Shown here piece by piece: positions 8,782 to 17,766 of a DNA stretch of 40,267 nt. Within the stretch, counting starts at the first letter, position 1, and each line of letters starts with the position of its first letter. Where the stretch lies: positions 1 through 40,267 of the forward strand of contig JAPLFS010000023.1 of assembly GCA_026390555.1 (NCBI GenBank), written 5' to 3'. The notes beneath the pieces were generated by a model. The model was not told where the DNA came from. It ran no database searches and worked only from the letters and a program-made list of their open reading frames with translations. Made by a program: the position numbers and the translations under genes. The DNA is from Pseudomonadota bacterium. GTDB lineage: Bacteria; Bdellovibrionota_C; UBA2361; OMII01.

Positions 8782-9483
8782 TCAGGGCATTAGCCCGGGC
8801 TCCCGTGCTGGAAGCCGCGCAATCGTTAATAGATCCGCAAGAGTGGCAATAACGTGCTTCGGATTCAAATTCATGCATTCACCCGCATCACCGTAACCAT
8901 AAGAAGCCCAGCAGCTAACAGCGCCAATATTATCCGCGAAAAGAATGTCAGTCGCTGTGTCGCCCACAACGATTGTCTGGTCAGTCGGAATCTCACGGAA
9001 TGCACTGGCAATGTGTGTTTCATACAAGTCAGCTGATGGCTTCGTGTGACACACTTGGTCGGCCGCGAGCACTACATCGAAACATCCAGTAATTTGGAGC
9101 TTGTCTAGCAATGGATACAAGCCCACACTCCCTTTGTTGCTGACCAGAACGTTTTTTATCCCATTGCGTTTAAAGGTTGTCAGAACCCTTTCAGCACCAT
9201 CGAATAGATTTGTATATTGCGATGACACTTCTACGTACATTTCACGGTATGCACGAACTACCATCGGAATCTCTGCCTCTGGACAACGGGAGGCTGTTAA
9301 GATCCTGATGGATTCTTCGAGGGTTTTTCCTACGGTTGCTCTGAGCTCGTCACGAGAAGGCGTGTCATAACCGAACCGCTTAAGCGCATACTGCATACAC
9401 ACTGCGATTCCGTCGATGGAGGACACAAGTGTGCCGTCAAAATCGAATATGGCAAGCTTGACGTTATTCATAAAAGAGATCAT
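8782..9483 (-). CDS. HAD-family phosphatase (phosphoglycolate phosphatase-like)
   Basis: The 233-residue product is a haloacid dehalogenase hydrolase of subfamily IA. Motif I is F-D-F-D-G-T-L-V with nucleophile Asp14 and acid/base Asp16. A helical cap with four-helix character spans about 25-90, motif II is V-L-V-S-N-K-G, motif III is the lysine in H-T-K-P-S, and motif IV is V-V-G-D-T-A-T-D. Members act as phosphoglycolate, pyrophosphate or sugar phosphatases; the substrate cannot be read from sequence. An ATG four codons downstream (9469-9471) is an alternative start with a GAAGGA eleven bases away. The gene converges with the putative toxin-antitoxin pair and lies between two copies of repeat B, so it may belong to the same acquired islet. 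Confidence 0.85.
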   Translation of the reverse strand: MISFMNNVKLAIFDFDGTLVSSIDGIAVCMQYALKRFGYDTPSRDELRATVGKTLEESIRILTASRCPEAEIPMVVRAYREMYVEVSSQYTNLFDGAERVLTTFKRNGIKNVLVSNKGSVGLYPLLDKLQITGCFDVVLAADQVCHTKPSADLYETHIASAFREIPTDQTIVVGDTATDILFADNIGAVSCWASYGYGDAGECMNLNPKHVIATLADLLTIARLPAREPGLMP

Positions 9484-9881
9484 CCTTCGATCCGATACCG
9501 TTTCACAACTCCGTTGAAAATGTATTCCCCAGCTCTCTTAACACTACTTACACAATCTATCAGCTCACCTTACGACACTTCTGATATCGCAAAACTTCTC
9601 GGATAGATATCCCTTAACTTACTGGCCGTGGGACGGGGTTACTTTCTAGACAATCGCAATCAAGGTTGATCGACCAGGAGTAGCCAAGTTCCGATGTGTT
9701 CACAAACCAACTTACTAGGTTTTACTTGCGTTAAAATCAGCTAACCATTTGTTATTACACGCTATGCTAACCATCTACTACTCCTATAAAAAGTCGTGGA
9801 TCATGTGCCATAAATAGCGTGTATTCTTGGCTTATGTACCAAGGACTTTGTAAGCCGCTAGCAAGTAACAGTTTTCTCCTA
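9484..9881. other. intergenic stretch, 398 bases, no convincing gene
   Basis: Between the start of the HAD gene and the end of the second YYY gene I see no supported coding region. It contains repeat B copy 2 at 9633-9701. The part adjoining 9483 should hold the HAD gene promoter, but no clear pair of hexamers stands out. No clear terminator hairpin with a T run follows the YYY gene. Confidence 0.5.
9633..9701. repeat. dispersed repeat B, copy 2
   Basis: This copy aligns with 8039-8101 through ACGGGG, TTTCTAG-x-CAATC, a GTTG..CGA core and CAGGAGT, with a short insertion in the middle. It contains the near-palindrome GGTTGATCGACC and can pair GGTTACT near 9637 with AGTAGCC near 9679. Its position on the other side of the islet from copy 1 is the notable point. 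Confidence 0.4.
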
Positions 9882-12185
9882 CTACCCAACCTGATAAAGC
9901 GTATAATCTCTATCGTGCGTAACCTGCGTAAAGCAGGAGTAGTCCTTACTTGAAGCACCCGAGTACCTTTTGTTCTCAAGCGTACCAACGACGATGTAGC
10001 GAATCTGCTCCCGCTCTGCGATCGCTTTGCGTACAGCGCAATCGGCTTCATTATAGATCTCGATGGTAATCTTGCCACGACGCCCGGTCTCCCCATGATT
10101 CTTGGTAAGAAGGCCAACGTGATTTATCCACCCGATATAGCACGGCTGACCCGCTAAGGTTGATACGAAGCTGGTATAGCTATAGGGATTACCCTGCGCC
10201 TCAAGCACACGGCCGTGCGGCTTATCGCGCAGTACCCTAATAATCGTAGCGGACCCTGGATGTTCCTTATCCGGAATTCCAAGCCCCTCGCTCCACCGTT
10301 GCGGTGACCTCTGCTCTATCTTCCTCATCGGCAGGGTATGGGTATACAAACGAGCCGATCCTATCAGCACCACAACCCCCAAGAATCCGGCGATTGCAGC
10401 CGGCAACCCAGGGGCGATATAGTTAAGCCGCTCGCGGTATTGCACATAAACTCTATGGGACAATCCAACGGCAGCGAGTCCAAGTAGTCCCCAGGCCGTT
10501 GTATAGACCTTAAAGATGGTGTTCATGCGCTCGTTGTCTCCTCCGTAGGAGTCGTTAAGGAAGGCTATCTCAGGCAAGAGCAGCAGCCCTAGGCTACAGA
10601 TAACAAGCCCCTCGCTAAAGATAACGCGCCAGGTAGGCTCCCTACGCTTCTCAGTAAAGAGCCTTAGGAGCTGCAATCCGATCAGAACGTAGATAAAGAG
10701 CGCTGCTTTTTCGTAAAGCAACGTTACCGCCATAAAAATAAATATAAAGAGGGTAGAGAGCGATAGCTCGAACAATAATATGGTCGCAACTGAGAGGAAA
10801 AATAGATGGAACCCCCAGTGTGTAAAGAGCTCTCCAATCGTTGTAAGAAAAACGGGCTCTCGTACGAACTCTAGCTTTCCGCCCTCACCGGAGGAGATAT
10901 GGTTACTTGATAGTATAAGTGCTGCAAAGATTACGGTCCATGATGCCACTACTATCAGATCAAAGCTGCGGCCAATGGCCTTGATGCTGCGCTCAAAGAA
11001 ACGGGCCTTCCAGGGAAACAGTGCTGCGGCAAAGGCAGTCGAAAAAAGGAGCGCCGTAAGGCTCTTCCCCCACTGATCTGGTGTGCGCAAAAGATTGGCG
11101 ATAAAGGCCCCCACTACAACAACGAATAGCAGCGTAATCCCTCTAACCATTTCGAAGTCCGCTAATTCGCGCACCGACATAAAGAGATCTTTATACCACT
11201 CAGAATGGAGTACTATCCAAGCAACTAGGCCGAACATGATGGCGGTACCTAACCACATCGGAACCTCCCAGGCGTTACTGCCGACTAGGAAGAGCGCGGC
11301 TGCCAGTACGAAAGTTACGGCGTGCAGGGCACGGCTTGAAACAGAGCTAGCGCTAGTAACTATGTAGTAGAGTATCAATATAAAGAACGGCAACGCTGCC
11401 AGGTTTAAAAAATGGGGGTGCGCATCTCCAAGCAGGAACGACCAAGCCGGAAATTCATCAATCGCACCACGAATTACGCGCGAAGGTCCCCACCAACCCT
11501 CATCAGGAACGAAGCCGCCCTTCTCGGCTCGTTTCCATCCCATTACACCGGCGATATTTGAACCAAACGGCAAAACGACGGACGCAAAAGTTGCGAGCAA
11601 CCCTGAACCACCAATAACAACACGCACAACCTGAAAGATAACGGCGCTGTAAAAAGCCAATGAGAAGGCTAATATCGTATGGTATGCATCCCAGGCAGGA
11701 ATATACAGCAGTGCGCTAAGCATCGCTCCAAATCGGTACCAGAATACGTAGTAATTGAGCGTTGCGCCCTCCATCCACGGCTCACGTGGTACAACGGGCG
11801 AGTCGATCGCCGATGTCAGTAGAGCGTAATCGCGTAGACGCTCCCCCATCGAAATAAAATCTGGCCACATTAGGCACATCCAATAGGCCGAGATAAACAC
11901 CACGGCGAACATTAAGAGGGGATAGAACTCTGCCCTTAAGATCTTTCTCTGACGCTTGCCAAAGATGTAGCCGGTTAGGGCGAACACCCATACAAATGCA
12001 ACCAGATATAGCGCTGCTTGCGGCCAACCTGTGCCGACTACAACACCTAGCGAGAGTAGGATACGCGCCAGCAGGAACTTTAACAGCGGTGCTAGAAGTA
12101 ACGTAGCAAAAACAAACTCAAAGATCGGTGCGGCAAAGAAGCAACCAATAACGCCCAGCAGGGCGACAAGCAGGAGGGTGTTCAT
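9882..12185 (-). CDS. Chlor_Arch_YYY / DUF2298 membrane protein, second paralogue
   Basis: This 767-residue protein has about 13-15 membrane segments and a soluble C-terminal domain of roughly 150 residues. It is a paralogue of the gene directly upstream: both share E/D-P-W-x-x-G then Y-Y, W-S-x-L-L-x-D-x-H-x-H (here D254, H256, H258), R-M-N-T-x-F-K-x-Y-x-x-x-W, and in the C-terminal domain E-A-Q-G-x-x-Y followed by G-W-x-x-H. The family hallmark Y-Y-Y-x-G is here N-Y-Y-V-F-W (from residue 144), a divergent form. The ATG overlaps the stop of the upstream paralogue by four bases, so translation is coupled. The family is reported mainly from archaea and Chloroflexi and has no proven function; a polyprenyl-sugar-using GT-C type enzyme is my inference. 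Confidence 0.82.
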   Translation of the reverse strand: MNTLLLVALLGVIGCFFAAPIFEFVFATLLLAPLLKFLLARILLSLGVVVGTGWPQAALYLVAFVWVFALTGYIFGKRQRKILRAEFYPLLMFAVVFISAYWMCLMWPDFISMGERLRDYALLTSAIDSPVVPREPWMEGATLNYYVFWYRFGAMLSALLYIPAWDAYHTILAFSLAFYSAVIFQVVRVVIGGSGLLATFASVVLPFGSNIAGVMGWKRAEKGGFVPDEGWWGPSRVIRGAIDEFPAWSFLLGDAHPHFLNLAALPFFILILYYIVTSASSVSSRALHAVTFVLAAALFLVGSNAWEVPMWLGTAIMFGLVAWIVLHSEWYKDLFMSVRELADFEMVRGITLLFVVVVGAFIANLLRTPDQWGKSLTALLFSTAFAAALFPWKARFFERSIKAIGRSFDLIVVASWTVIFAALILSSNHISSGEGGKLEFVREPVFLTTIGELFTHWGFHLFFLSVATILLFELSLSTLFIFIFMAVTLLYEKAALFIYVLIGLQLLRLFTEKRREPTWRVIFSEGLVICSLGLLLLPEIAFLNDSYGGDNERMNTIFKVYTTAWGLLGLAAVGLSHRVYVQYRERLNYIAPGLPAAIAGFLGVVVLIGSARLYTHTLPMRKIEQRSPQRWSEGLGIPDKEHPGSATIIRVLRDKPHGRVLEAQGNPYSYTSFVSTLAGQPCYIGWINHVGLLTKNHGETGRRGKITIEIYNEADCAVRKAIAEREQIRYIVVGTLENKRYSGASSKDYSCFTQVTHDRDYTLYQVG

Positions 12186-14467
12186 CTATTAAATCCACTC
12201 ATATACGACGGGTTAAACTTGGAAAGGTAGGTGCGGTAGATATCGGTTTTGCCGAACGATGCCACCTTCGTAAAGATCTCCGGATGTTCATCAAACTTGG
12301 ACAGAATGAGCGGGCGATAGCTTGTTCTCTCAATCGCACCTATCACAACAAAATCTACGCCGTACTGCGCCAGGTATCCCTTGGTAAGCTCTAGATCTTC
12401 ACTGGTATAAATTGTACGAATCGCCTTTTTTCTAACGGGGACCTCCACGTCTGATAGGCCACGTTGCCTAACGTGATGCTCCCAACCCATCACGGTGGGA
12501 AGCCCTGTATGCATGGCGATACGGGTGAACTCACGATAGCTATCACCCTGCGCCTCTACGATTACTGCGATGCCCTTAACATTTTTATTCAGCCATGCGA
12601 TCGCTTGGGCATCATCGCGGTATATGTCCATATCCGGAAGATAGGCGAGGCCATCTAGAGTATAGTGACGCTTAGGAGCTCGATCTAACGTTACCGTTGC
12701 CCAAATATTAAAGGCAGTCCCTAGCAGGATTAAGGTAGCGAAGATGGCAGGTACCGCGGTGGCGCATCGTCGAACTCTTCGCCCACCGTAAAGCCCTAGC
12801 ATTTGAAAGGCGTAGTACGCACAGACTAGAGTTGAAATACCCGCCAAGATCCAGACCGCCATATACCCTTTAAAGAGGGTGTTCATGCGGTCAAGGAGAT
12901 AAAATAGCTCCAGCATAACGATCAAAAATGCAGCGAAGCTAACAAATATACAGACAAGCTTCTTCTCATCTGAGTCGTAACGCGCCCATAGTGCAAGATA
13001 AGCACCAGCTACAACGATTGCGCAGTATAGAACTGTGCCCCACGGTTGATGTCCGATACCTTTAGAGATACTAAGCAGAAGCGGCAACACCGTTACCATG
13101 AACAGGAGTGCGGCAAGTAGATAATTCGGTACAGAGAACTTTTTCGCTTTAGGTGTGCGTAATAAAGCGATAACTGAGATCGAGAGCAGCGTTCCAACCA
13201 TCCAGTAACCAAGCACCCGCAGAAGCTTCAGGAACGAGTTAAACTCAGGGTGATAGACCCAGCCCCAGCCCCCTGCTGGCCTGAAGTTAGCGCCGAGCCT
13301 ATATAGATAGACAGCTAACCATGCGCATACGCCGATAATAAGCGCGTCCCAGAGAAAGGCGCCCGCGCGGGTAAAGAGCGTTACGAGCGCTATCTCTCCA
13401 AGGCTCTTGGTTCCATCTGTATGGTTTGGTGGCGTCCAAAAAAGCGGAATACGGGCCGTTACGACTAGGATTCCGACCACCGCACCAAAGGTAATAAAAT
13501 CCCAGGTATTGATACCGAAAAGGGCTCCTACCATGCAGCCAAGTAGGGCGCGCAAAAAGGCACCGTGTAACGAATACCGGCTAGCCCCATCAAGAAAGAC
13601 AAGTGCTGCTAAACCAAGCACAGTTACCGCAAATGGAATCGCTATAACGTGCGCATGCAGGTCTGCAAATAGCAGCGACCAGGAGGTGTATTCAAGAAAA
13701 CAGGGTGCCGTAAAAACGCGCGTTGAGGCCCAGAAGGTATCGAAGTTAATCTTCTTCCCGTCGACAAATACGAGCCGTAGCACCTCAGGATCGCTCGCTA
13801 GAACCAGAAAAGCTGCGCCGTAGGCTGCAAATGACTTTGCGCGTGTAAGTAGGAGCAGCAGCCCAAATAGCGACGATCCGATCAGGCCGGCTATGGTTGA
13901 AATAGCGAGGTTATATCCAACTGCAACCGATATTCCGGTTAGCTTGAGGAGTGCTGCGATAAAATAGATCCCTAGATAATAGTAGCTCATCGAGCTCCCT
14001 GCTGCCCACGGATCCTGTGGCGGCAGGTGATCGTTCCTAACGAAGAAGTTAAGGAGCGTTGAGTCCATCGGCTTCTCGCCCCAGAAGATCTCCGGGTTAA
14101 AAAACCTAACAATTGCGAAAAATAGAGTCAGGCCCAGGAAAACACCCTCTACAGGCACGGCAAAACGCCTCAGCAGTTCGCGCAGTTCGCGCATTGAGAG
14201 TAGCCCACGAGCATATCCGATATAGCCGGCGAATATAAGCACAACAAAGGTCAGAATAATGATGCTGTTGCCCTCGCCCGCAAGTCCCCACAGGGTTAAA
14301 AGCCAACACAACCCAGAAAAAACGAAGACCCCGCATACCTTAGATAAGCCGTACCCACGGTCGGGTGCCTTAGGGGCCATCCAGGCGATATAGGGCAACA
14401 CAGCAAAGCTGAGCACCTCAAGCACAAGGAGCCAGAGTAGGAGATCTAACAAACCAAGGTTTTGCAC
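12182..14467 (-). CDS. Chlor_Arch_YYY / DUF2298 membrane protein, first paralogue
   Basis: The 761-residue protein matches the single-copy class of TIGR03662/DUF2298: a strongly hydrophobic body, G-E-K-P-M-D at 130-135, D-P-W-A-A-G at 152-157 and the defining Y-Y-Y-L-G at 162-166. D-L-H-A-H at 269-273 follows, then R-M-N-T-L-F-K-G-Y, and a C-terminal soluble domain with E-A-Q-G-D-S-Y and G-W-E-H-H. Conserved Asp and His residues at membrane-loop borders resemble metal- or substrate-binding positions of GT-C enzymes, which is inference. The start is GTG at 14465-14467 with no clear ribosome binding site. It leads a two-gene unit that converges with the GT2, oxidoreductase and Agl23-like genes; Agl23-like and YYY genes are known to co-occur. 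Confidence 0.85.
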   Translation of the reverse strand: MQNLGLLDLLLWLLVLEVLSFAVLPYIAWMAPKAPDRGYGLSKVCGVFVFSGLCWLLTLWGLAGEGNSIIILTFVVLIFAGYIGYARGLLSMRELRELLRRFAVPVEGVFLGLTLFFAIVRFFNPEIFWGEKPMDSTLLNFFVRNDHLPPQDPWAAGSSMSYYYLGIYFIAALLKLTGISVAVGYNLAISTIAGLIGSSLFGLLLLLTRAKSFAAYGAAFLVLASDPEVLRLVFVDGKKINFDTFWASTRVFTAPCFLEYTSWSLLFADLHAHVIAIPFAVTVLGLAALVFLDGASRYSLHGAFLRALLGCMVGALFGINTWDFITFGAVVGILVVTARIPLFWTPPNHTDGTKSLGEIALVTLFTRAGAFLWDALIIGVCAWLAVYLYRLGANFRPAGGWGWVYHPEFNSFLKLLRVLGYWMVGTLLSISVIALLRTPKAKKFSVPNYLLAALLFMVTVLPLLLSISKGIGHQPWGTVLYCAIVVAGAYLALWARYDSDEKKLVCIFVSFAAFLIVMLELFYLLDRMNTLFKGYMAVWILAGISTLVCAYYAFQMLGLYGGRRVRRCATAVPAIFATLILLGTAFNIWATVTLDRAPKRHYTLDGLAYLPDMDIYRDDAQAIAWLNKNVKGIAVIVEAQGDSYREFTRIAMHTGLPTVMGWEHHVRQRGLSDVEVPVRKKAIRTIYTSEDLELTKGYLAQYGVDFVVIGAIERTSYRPLILSKFDEHPEIFTKVASFGKTDIYRTYLSKFNPSYMSGFNR

Positions 14468-14644
14468 AATAGAAAGCTATACTAGACGATTAACTTCATT
14501 CTGTATCTGTACCGTAAGGTCCTTATCACACGCTACCCCCATTATTTGGGTAACCATGTTATCCGGGTAGACCCAGTAAATAGTTATGCAACACCCACGC
14601 CCCTCTAAATGTGGCAACTTCAGCTCTTGTGTTACACTTCGCCT

Positions 14645-15607
14645 ATGCCACTTGTTGAATCTACATTTAAGCCTAGCGCTATCGTTAGAAACGCAACGCT
14701 ACAGACCGTCCTACCATCGATCGCACGTCGTACTGCAATGCAGCCCTTCTTTCGCGAGATACTGGAGCTAGCAGATGGCGATATGCTTGAGCTCGACTGG
14801 CTCCGTTCTAATCAAACTACCCTCGCAGTTATTAATCATGGACTTGAGGGCTCAACCAAAAGTAGCTATGTACGGGGCATGGCGCACGCCCTGCAGTTAG
14901 CGGGCTTTGATGTGCTGGCCTGGAATATGCGGGGATGTGGCAGCGCGCGCAACCGACTCGCCACTTGGTATCATAGTGGTCAGAGCGACGACCTGCGTGC
15001 CGTCCTGGCTTATGCGCACTCAAAACATATTGGCCCTATAGTTCTGATCGGTTTTAGCGTCGGGGGGAATATCCTTCTTAAGTATCTGGGAGAGGAGCGC
15101 CGTAGCATCTCTCCCCGTATTAAGGCCGCTGTGGCCATCTCTGTACCGATGGATCTGCGCGGCTCCGCCGATGTATTGGCAAAACCTTCTAACGCCCTCT
15201 ACATGCGCTATCTCTTAAAGCCGCTCCGGTCTCGTATGATAGAGAAGGCCGCTCGATTTCCAGAGCTGTTTAATCTTAGCGGTCTTTCAGAGATGCGTAC
15301 CTTTAGAGAGTTCGACGCTCGCTTTACAGCTCCTCTGCACGGCTTTGACTCCGTTGATCACTACTGGGATAGCTGCAGCTCAAAGCATTATCTTGCTGGC
15401 ATCTCAATCCCCACCCTGGCTGTCAGCGCCCTGGACGATCCATTTCTATCCCCTGAATGCTTCCCATCTGAAGAGGCCCGTTCAAGTCGCTCCCTCTATC
15501 TTGAGACCCCGCAACACGGCGGCCATGTTGGGTTCATCTCCTCCCTTAATCTCCGTACAACTTGGACCGAGGAGCGAACTGTTCAGTTTCTTGCTAACCC
15601 CTTGTAA
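14645..15607 (+). CDS. alpha/beta hydrolase, YheT family
   Basis: The product (320 residues) is an alpha/beta hydrolase of the YheT/COG0429 group, cytosolic esterase-like enzymes of unclear substrate. Visible are the oxyanion-side I-N-H-G-L-E-G-S (63-70), the R-G-C-G-S turn near 96-100, the nucleophile elbow G-F-S-V-G-G-N with Ser138, an acidic A-L-D-D-P-F-L-S near the C-terminal third, and the catalytic-His region H-G-G-H-V-G-F. The open frame extends 36 bases upstream to an ATG at 14609. I prefer 14645 because homology to the family begins there, although neither start has a strong ribosome binding site. It is divergent from the YYY genes, and no functional link to them is apparent. Confidence 0.82.
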   Translation: MPLVESTFKPSAIVRNATLQTVLPSIARRTAMQPFFREILELADGDMLELDWLRSNQTTLAVINHGLEGSTKSSYVRGMAHALQLAGFDVLAWNMRGCGSARNRLATWYHSGQSDDLRAVLAYAHSKHIGPIVLIGFSVGGNILLKYLGEERRSISPRIKAAVAISVPMDLRGSADVLAKPSNALYMRYLLKPLRSRMIEKAARFPELFNLSGLSEMRTFREFDARFTAPLHGFDSVDHYWDSCSSKHYLAGISIPTLAVSALDDPFLSPECFPSEEARSSRSLYLETPQHGGHVGFISSLNLRTTWTEERTVQFLANPL

Positions 15608-15729
15608 CAACTCAGATAAGCAATATAATTACCCCTCTTAAGGCACACTTTACTCGCACATATGAATAAGATTATAAAACAGTGTAACATTAGGCATTAA
15701 AGGGCCTCCACGGATTAGAGAATATTGTT

Positions 15730-16305
15730 ATGCCAGAGGTAGTTCCACCTAATATTAAACCAGTTGCTGCGGGTGATATTTTTTCGCGCCTCGTTAACCC
15801 TACGGTTGCGGCACTTGCGTTAATGCTTGGAGAGGGGTGCGCTGCGCATAGACCAAACACTGGGGCACTTATAGGGCAATTACCCTCATTATCCATGGCC
15901 GAGCGCCAGGCTGCGGCCCGTTCTGCTGACCTTGCTCGTGAGCGCGAATACGCCTTTAACGTCGCCCACAGTCTCGGCATGAATAACGTCGTATACCTTG
16001 CCTCCAACGGCGAGCTTAGCACCTCCTTTAAAGAGGTCTTGGGAGCCTCCGGAACAACTCAAGGTTTGCTCTCATTTGAGATGAGCGTCAAAGAAAATGG
16101 TAGCGTGCTTAATTTTAGGATGCGAGATCTAGAGCTCTGGAAGGAGGCTCAAGCAATCACGCTCCGCGAGAGGCCCATGCTAGGCGTTCTCTTTGATCTT
16201 AGCGGTAAGGTCGTAGCCCCAAACAACCCTAACATAAAGATCGACCCAGTAGCGCCGTTTAAATCCCCTGCTAAGCATGGCGCAGGCTCTTCATTTAGTC
16301 GCTAA
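15730..16305 (+). CDS. hypothetical protein
   Basis: I do not recognise this 191-residue protein. It has a mildly hydrophobic stretch at about 25-38 (V-A-A-L-A-L-M-L-G-E-G-C-A-A), too short for a confident membrane helix or lipobox. An Ala/Arg-rich helix follows near 58-75, then a mixed alpha/beta region to about 160 and a Lys/Ser-rich tail. The frame is open and its codon pattern is like its neighbours, which supports coding. It follows the YheT-like gene by 122 bases and ends before a strong inverted repeat shared with the convergent MFS gene. Confidence 0.55.
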   Translation: MPEVVPPNIKPVAAGDIFSRLVNPTVAALALMLGEGCAAHRPNTGALIGQLPSLSMAERQAAARSADLAREREYAFNVAHSLGMNNVVYLASNGELSTSFKEVLGASGTTQGLLSFEMSVKENGSVLNFRMRDLELWKEAQAITLRERPMLGVLFDLSGKVVAPNNPNIKIDPVAPFKSPAKHGAGSSFSR

Positions 16306-16361
16306 GCACGTAACTATAATCGGGCCATAATTGAGGATCCTAATAGATGGGCGGAGGGTCC

Positions 16362-16395
16362 AGGTTGGTGTAAGAATTGCTTCCTACACCAACCT
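16362..16395. terminator. candidate bidirectional terminator hairpin
   Basis: Arms AGGTTGGTGTA (16362-16372) and TACACCAACCT (16385-16395) are exact inverted copies, and the 12-base centre can extend the stem further through GAA/TTC. It lies between the convergent unknown gene and MFS gene. There is no downstream T run on either strand, so it may act as a hairpin that stabilises 3' ends rather than as a classic intrinsic terminator. Confidence 0.55.
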
Positions 16396-16405
16396 ATAAC
16401 CTTCT

Positions 16406-17611
16406 CTACATGGCTCTTGGTCGATATGCCCAGACTAGTACGGAGATACCCGCAACTCCCAAGCCTACCGACAACAGAACCGCTTGAAAACCGAACGCCT
16501 CTGCAGCATACCCGAGCCTCAGATTGACGACTCCATAGAGCGCTGTTGCCAACGCCCCCTGAATCGACGATACGGTTGCTCGGATATGTGACGGTGTCTG
16601 GTGGTGCAACGCACTACTAAAGACAACCGGCACCGCTCCTCGACATACCTGGTGTAACGCTCCAAAGAGAAACCCCCAGGATACAAGCAGTAGACCGAAC
16701 AACATGTGGCCAAGCACCAGACAGATCGCAAACCCCACAAAGATGCTAGATAGCACCGAGTGAGTGTTTTTGAACCGCCTGGCCGCAAGCGACGCAACTG
16801 CGGCTACGAGCTGATAGAACGCAAAAATCCTACCCTGCTCCTTAACCGACCATCCAGAGCCCGCGAAGTAGATCGGATAGAACCAAACTACAAGCCACGA
16901 ACCTACCCCTAGAACGCTCCACGCTACGATAATCCATCGTAACTTAAAGTTCTCTAGGATACAGAAACGAAACACCCCTGCTAGTTGCCTGACGCTCACC
17001 AAACGCTTCTCCTTGATTGTCGGCGGCTCCTTTAGGGTAAAGACCAGCAAAAGCTGGAGTACCATAAAGCTCGCTGAAACCAGGAACGGCAAGCGCTCGT
17101 TAATCTCGACAAGGAACCCGCTACTCAAGTTAGCAAGAGCGCTGACAACGAACATGCCAGCAGCCCCCCATGCAGCCCAGCACGCGAAGCTCTTGCTCTC
17201 TTTACGAACCACGAGGGTATCGTAGAGCAGCGCTCCATCCGCACCGGCCGTAAAGGCCATACCAACACCGAGCAGGATCTCCGCCGTTAGAAACTCCCCA
17301 AAGGAGCTTCCATAGGCATAGATCAGATCTCCTACGAGACACAGCGCCACACCGATCATGAGACACGCCTTGCGGCTTTTAACATCTGCCAGATATCCCG
17401 TAGGGATAATGCAGAGCGCTAAAGTGACAGCGAACGCCCCTTGCAGAAACCAGATCATGCCGGGCGTCAGCCCGTACTTAACCCAGTACGGCATGAGCAT
17501 CGGCATAACGATCCCCATCACACCACTGAGCGTTGCAATAGCAACGCACACCGGCAGATTCCACCACAAGCGCCCACGAGAACGCATAGAAAGAACACAC
17601 AACTTAAACAT
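16406..17611 (-). CDS. MFS transporter
   Basis: This 401-residue major facilitator protein has 12 hydrophobic segments. The loop between helices 2 and 3 carries G-Y-L-A-D-V-K-S-R-K, matching the family G-x-L-A-D-x-x-x-R-K/R pattern, and A-G-A-D-G-A-L-L-Y-D after helix 4 is typical of a drug/sugar-efflux-like subgroup. The substrate is not predictable. The start is well supported by TAAGGAGGT four bases before the ATG, one of the best ribosome binding sites in the window. It stands alone: its upstream side is a 500-base stretch with a doubtful ORF, and its 3' side shares a hairpin with the convergent unknown gene. Confidence 0.85.
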   Translation of the reverse strand: MFKLCVLSMRSRGRLWWNLPVCVAIATLSGVMGIVMPMLMPYWVKYGLTPGMIWFLQGAFAVTLALCIIPTGYLADVKSRKACLMIGVALCLVGDLIYAYGSSFGEFLTAEILLGVGMAFTAGADGALLYDTLVVRKESKSFACWAAWGAAGMFVVSALANLSSGFLVEINERLPFLVSASFMVLQLLLVFTLKEPPTIKEKRLVSVRQLAGVFRFCILENFKLRWIIVAWSVLGVGSWLVVWFYPIYFAGSGWSVKEQGRIFAFYQLVAAVASLAARRFKNTHSVLSSIFVGFAICLVLGHMLFGLLLVSWGFLFGALHQVCRGAVPVVFSSALHHQTPSHIRATVSSIQGALATALYGVVNLRLGYAAEAFGFQAVLLSVGLGVAGISVLVWAYRPRAM

Positions 17612-17766
17612 TTTAACCTCCTTAGTTACTGAACACCTACGCCCAGTTAACGAGTTGAATGTTGTTGGTTTATAATTAGCGCTAAGAATACGGCCCTATG
17701 GAATAAAGGGCCCGCTTTCGGATAGAAACCGCTCTGAATATAAGTATGTATGGATAGGGAAACTAG

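Noticed and set aside
8039-9701. Integron attC sites as an explanation of repeat B around the toxin-antitoxin pair
   Set aside because: The repeats lack paired RYYYAAC and GTTRRRY core sites, and no integrase is present.
9767-10117. 116-residue minus-strand frame overlapping the end of the second YYY gene
   Set aside because: It is Arg/Leu-rich with no homology and lies in another frame of a well-supported gene, so it is a shadow.
13407-13823. 138-residue plus-strand frame within the first YYY gene
   Set aside because: Composition rich in Lys, Thr, Pro and Ser and position antisense to a conserved membrane protein mark it as a shadow.
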